64,000 nucleotides of DNA. Source: an uncultured Granulosicoccus sp. Lineage in GTDB: Bacteria; Pseudomonadota; Gammaproteobacteria; Granulosicoccales; Granulosicoccaceae. Location: the NCBI GenBank assembly GCA_947492525.1, contig CANLNQ010000003.1:124001-188000 (forward strand), in the 5' to 3' direction. Positions 61,184 to 64,000 of this stretch are shown here, piece by piece. Below the pieces are notes generated by a model. That model was not told the DNA's origin, did not search any database, and saw nothing but the letters and a program-made list of their open reading frames with translations. Within the stretch, counting starts at the first letter, position 1. Every line of letters starts with the position of its first letter. The translations under genes and the position numbers were made by a program.

Positions 61184-61459
61184 GTTGCATCCTTGTCTGA
61201 TAGTCGCAGCATCTGCTGCGGGGCAAGTTTTAACACGTAACACGACCATGCGTCAGCAAGCCGTCGCCGCTGAGGCAGGAATTTACCACTGCCGTCGCGG
61301 GAATCCCGAACGAAGGGCCGGGTCTGATCAGCGCGATGTGCGGAGAGCTGTTGCCAGGAACTCGATGCCGATCCGCCGCACCGGCCCTTGGTGGCGTCCG
61401 TGCAGGTCGTCCGCTGGCGGTCTATCCTTGGCTGGAGCATCGCGATACCGGAAAGACTC

Positions 61460-62071
61460 ATGACATTCACTGCATCCATCAGCTGTCCTGCCTGTGGCGC
61501 GGCGCTGGGTGAGGCGACAGCGCACGTTCGCAGTCTGTCCTGTCCGCATTGCAGCAACTGGATCTATCTCGGCAGCAATGGTTGGGAATCTGCAGGACTG
61601 TTCGAGCATGCGATCGACGCGCCGTCGATGTTGCGGCTGGGCAAGCGCGGACAGTTTGAAGACAGGCAGTTTCACGTGGCCGGACGCTTGCGCATGAGCT
61701 ATCAGGACGGCTTCTGGGATGAATGGTGGCTGGAATTCGACGACGGTTTGCACCAATGGCTGGAAGAGGATGACGGCGTCTACCGGCTGCACAGTCACAT
61801 GGAACAAGTGATACCACCGGGCCAGTTCGATACGGCACAGGTAGGGGGCACGGTCACGATAGCTACGGCAGACTGGTTTGTGACCGAACGTGTTGATGCG
61901 AGAGTGGCGGGCGTGGAAGGATCGCTGCCGATGGCGATCACGCCGGGTGAGAGCGTGGTCTGTGTCGATGCGATCAACAACGGCATCAAGGTATCCTTCG
62001 AGTCGGCTGCCCGGGATGTGCAGATGTATCAAGGCCGGGTAATACGCGGGAAGGAAATCGAATGGACATGA
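61460..62071 (+). CDS. DUF4178 domain protein with zinc ribbon
   Basis: A 203-residue protein. The N-terminal zinc ribbon has C9, C12, C28 and C31 (CPAC and CPHC). The DUF4178 part (about 48-190) contains GRLRMSYQDGFWDEWWLEFDD and WLEEDDGVYRL. Its role is unknown; DUF4178 genes are often linked to DUF350 membrane proteins. GGAAAG lies before the ATG. Followed by a longer DUF4178 gene after 45 bp. Confidence 0.85.
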   Translation: MTFTASISCPACGAALGEATAHVRSLSCPHCSNWIYLGSNGWESAGLFEHAIDAPSMLRLGKRGQFEDRQFHVAGRLRMSYQDGFWDEWWLEFDDGLHQWLEEDDGVYRLHSHMEQVIPPGQFDTAQVGGTVTIATADWFVTERVDARVAGVEGSLPMAITPGESVVCVDAINNGIKVSFESAARDVQMYQGRVIRGKEIEWT

Positions 62072-62116
62072 GCATTACTTCCCGATCCCCGGATCCCGCG
62101 GTATGATCCGCTCAGC

Positions 62117-63637
62117 ATGCAAATATCACAACGCCTTGTCGGAATGCATCCGGATAAAGTCCTCGATGCGTTGCAGCACCATATCGATGCGGGACACGAG
62201 GTGTCCGCGCTGCAAGCCATACCTGACCTGCAGGCACAGCATCCACAATTCCACAATGAACTGGAACAACAGAAAGCCCGATTGAGTGCCCGCCTGGCTG
62301 ATGGCGTCAAGGTACTGGACAGGAAAACCGCCGAGGTATTCCAGTGCGTCAATTGTGGCGGCCCTCTGGCACGTCAGAATCCGGAGTCCAGGCATGTCAT
62401 CTGCCAGTATTGTGGTTGCGATGCCGTACACCCGGCCAACGAGATTCATCTGGAGCGCTGGAACGAGGCGCTCGATCTGGAATCCAGATTCACCGTGGGG
62501 GACTTCTTCCAGTACGCGGGCCAGCGATGGCAGGCAATCGGCGTACAACTGTTCAGTGGTCGCCTGCGCGAGTACGACGAGGAAGATGATAAATGGGAAA
62601 CCAGTCCTGCGCGTTATACCAGCTGGTGGATGCTGAACGAGCAACGTGAGCTGGCCTGGTTGATCGATGATGGCAAGCGGCGGTACTGGTCGGAGAAATA
62701 CATTCCCATGAATCCGTTCAACCCCGATTCCTCCAATCGTCGCTATGAGCATGGGCAGTGGCAGCTGGAATTCGCGGCGGGAGAATTCAGTTATCAGCCC
62801 AGACAGGGCGAACGGCACGATTCTGCTGAGCAGCTGGCGTCGACTACCCTGCCGACCGGGGTGGGTGGCGCACAAGGTGCCTATCAGATCAGTATCGAAA
62901 CGCGGCTTGACGAACACGGGAAACCGAAGGAAATCGAATTCATCAGATCACGACGAATTGATGATTCAGAAATGTTCGAGGCATTGGGTAATGATCTCGA
63001 GCGCTCTGGTATCCAGCGCTGGAAACGCTCGATCAACATGCTTCTGGTGGCCTTGCCGCTATTGGCGGCGATTGCCTTTCTGCTCAATCGCGGGGGCGAG
63101 GTGACGAGTCAGAGTGCTGATATCGGCACGCAGTCTGGCCCGGTGGTGCTACAGACCCTCAACGTCGAGGAGGCGGGCGCTCGGTACGAGTTCAACGCCC
63201 GAGTCGATCATCTGGAGCGCAATGCCTGGATGGGTGTTGATCTGGTGCTTGAAGACGGTGAAGGTGAGGAGATCTACCAGAAGTATCTGGAATACTGGCA
63301 CGAGTCGGGTCGCGATAGCGATGGTGCCTGGCAGGAGAGCAAGAACAGTTTCCGGTGGTTCCTGCGCATCGATGAGCCCGGAACCTACCGAGTTGTGGTA
63401 TCCGTTGAACCTGCCTCTTCATCCCGGTCATCACGATTCACGTTGCAAACAGAGCCGAACCGTTCATCGTCCATGCCTTTCATGCTGGCTGCCGGCTTCA
63501 CCGTTGTCATGGTTATCCTGTTCCTGATGAAGATTTCCGCGGTGAAGTCCGTTGCGGCCTCCATCGCGGTCAAGGTAAGGAAGCGGTTCGAATCGAAGCG
63601 CCCGGCGAAACCCGATACTGCGGAGCAATGGTCATGA
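62117..63637 (+). CDS. DUF4178 membrane protein with zinc ribbon
   Basis: A 506-residue protein. The N-terminus (1-70) is helical. A zinc ribbon uses C77, C80, C96 and C99. DUF4178 lies at about 115-255 (GDFFQYAGQRWQAIGVQLFSGR, YTSWWMLNEQRELAWLIDD). A transmembrane helix (about 308-325) is followed by a beta-rich domain resembling an exported sandwich (about 345-440), then a second helix near 451-472 and a basic tail. Function unknown. Confidence 0.85.
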   Translation: MQISQRLVGMHPDKVLDALQHHIDAGHEVSALQAIPDLQAQHPQFHNELEQQKARLSARLADGVKVLDRKTAEVFQCVNCGGPLARQNPESRHVICQYCGCDAVHPANEIHLERWNEALDLESRFTVGDFFQYAGQRWQAIGVQLFSGRLREYDEEDDKWETSPARYTSWWMLNEQRELAWLIDDGKRRYWSEKYIPMNPFNPDSSNRRYEHGQWQLEFAAGEFSYQPRQGERHDSAEQLASTTLPTGVGGAQGAYQISIETRLDEHGKPKEIEFIRSRRIDDSEMFEALGNDLERSGIQRWKRSINMLLVALPLLAAIAFLLNRGGEVTSQSADIGTQSGPVVLQTLNVEEAGARYEFNARVDHLERNAWMGVDLVLEDGEGEEIYQKYLEYWHESGRDSDGAWQESKNSFRWFLRIDEPGTYRVVVSVEPASSSRSSRFTLQTEPNRSSSMPFMLAAGFTVVMVILFLMKISAVKSVAASIAVKVRKRFESKRPAKPDTAEQWS

Positions 63638-63810
63638 AGCGATTGCACTATCCTTTGCTGGGCTTGCTGATCGTGGCTATCCTCGGTGTGCCTGCCTGGT
63701 ACAGCCTGCGTGCCGGAGCCGAGCCCGTACCGGGTGTTGGCGCCAATGCCGTCTTGCGGTCAAAGGACAATCGCAGTTATGTCGGTGGTGGTCCCAGAGT
63801 GGGCAAGTAG
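63634..63810 (+). CDS. Small membrane or exported protein in the DUF4178 cluster
   Basis: A 58-residue protein with one N-terminal hydrophobic segment (YPLLGLLIVAILGVPAWYSL) and a Gly- and Arg-containing tail. ATG at 63634 overlaps the TGA of the preceding gene. No family recognised. Confidence 0.7.
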   Translation: MKRLHYPLLGLLIVAILGVPAWYSLRAGAEPVPGVGANAVLRSKDNRSYVGGGPRVGK

Positions 63811-63844
63811 TGCCTGAAGCAGATTTTCATCTTTGGAGAATGAT

Positions 63845-64000
63845 GTGAAGAAACCAGACAGGAAATTCCGACGCTGCGTGTCAGCAGTCGTGTTGTTTAC
63901 GGGCAGCGGCGTTGCCTTGGCGCAGCAAGGCAGCATGGCAGGCTTTGCCGGTGAATTGCTCTCAACGATCGTGTATTCGATCGTCGGCATCGTCATGGCC
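63845..64000 (+). CDS. DUF350-like membrane protein, 3' part missing
   Basis: GTG at 63845 preceded by GGAGAA opens a frame that runs off the window after 52 codons. It encodes a signal peptide-like segment (VSAVVLFTGSGVALA) and then ELLSTIVYSIVGIVMA, which resembles the first helix of DUF350/YjfL-type proteins. Identity is tentative because only the N-terminus is present. Confidence 0.6.
   Translation, partial: MKKPDRKFRRCVSAVVLFTGSGVALAQQGSMAGFAGELLSTIVYSIVGIVMA

Overview
The window looks like chromosomal DNA of a heterotrophic, probably marine gammaproteobacterium. It carries a cytochrome bo3-type quinol oxidase operon, spermidine synthesis through carboxyspermidine, a chaperone/usher fimbrial locus, TRAP and ABC uptake systems, and a gene set for degrading the plankton- and plant-derived organosulfonate 2,3-dihydroxypropane-1-sulfonate (DHPS). 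No phage, insertion sequence, CRISPR array or plasmid gene was recognised. The genus cannot be fixed from sequence reading alone.

Layout. 1-11010 (-) is the N-terminal 3670 residues of one giant surface protein that continues past the left edge: LEPR-type N-terminal motif, DUF4347, parallel beta-helix, delta-60 repeats, then cadherin/Ig-like modules that include five tandem 915-bp units. 11336-16782 (-) is an arginine-to-spermidine operon (speB, speA, carboxynorspermidine/carboxyspermidine dehydrogenase and decarboxylase) with three stacked hairpins in its upstream region. 17150-17392 is a small acidic protein, followed by pyruvate carboxylase (-), a cytochrome b561-YceI fusion and a separate YceI (-), and tRNA-Arg(TCG). 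23629-28944 is a fimbrial locus: divergent chaperone, three small subunit-like proteins and an usher. 29132-31423 is a pantothenate cluster (PanG-like, panB, panC). 31470-32502 holds a GNAT acetyltransferase and an exported protein. 32774-39251 is an MFS transporter, cyoABCD and SURF1. 39254-44985 (-) is a ribose-type sugar ABC importer with an SMP-30 lactonase. 45398-47035 (-) is a small-alarmone-hydrolase-like HD protein and a LacI regulator.

47226-56069 (+) is the most interesting metabolic unit: a TRAP transporter, an HpsN-type DHPS dehydrogenase, split sulfopyruvate decarboxylase (ComD/ComE), an FMN-dependent L-2-hydroxyacid dehydrogenase, an SDR and a zinc alcohol dehydrogenase. Together they outline DHPS uptake, epimerisation, oxidation to sulfolactate, oxidation to sulfopyruvate, and decarboxylation to sulfoacetaldehyde. 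The desulfonating enzyme (for example Xsc) is not in the window. A perfect 14-bp LacI-type palindrome overlaps the promoter between the LacI gene and this operon.

56079-59411 is a mirror-symmetric pair of regulator/DUF1127 units (DUF1127 with a MocR regulator, and LysR with a small protein plus DUF1127). 59429-59665 contains a 9-bp minisatellite and a large hairpin. 59702-61183 (-) is a VWA lipoprotein. 61460-64000 (+) is a DUF4178/DUF4178/small membrane protein/DUF350-like cluster cut by the right edge.
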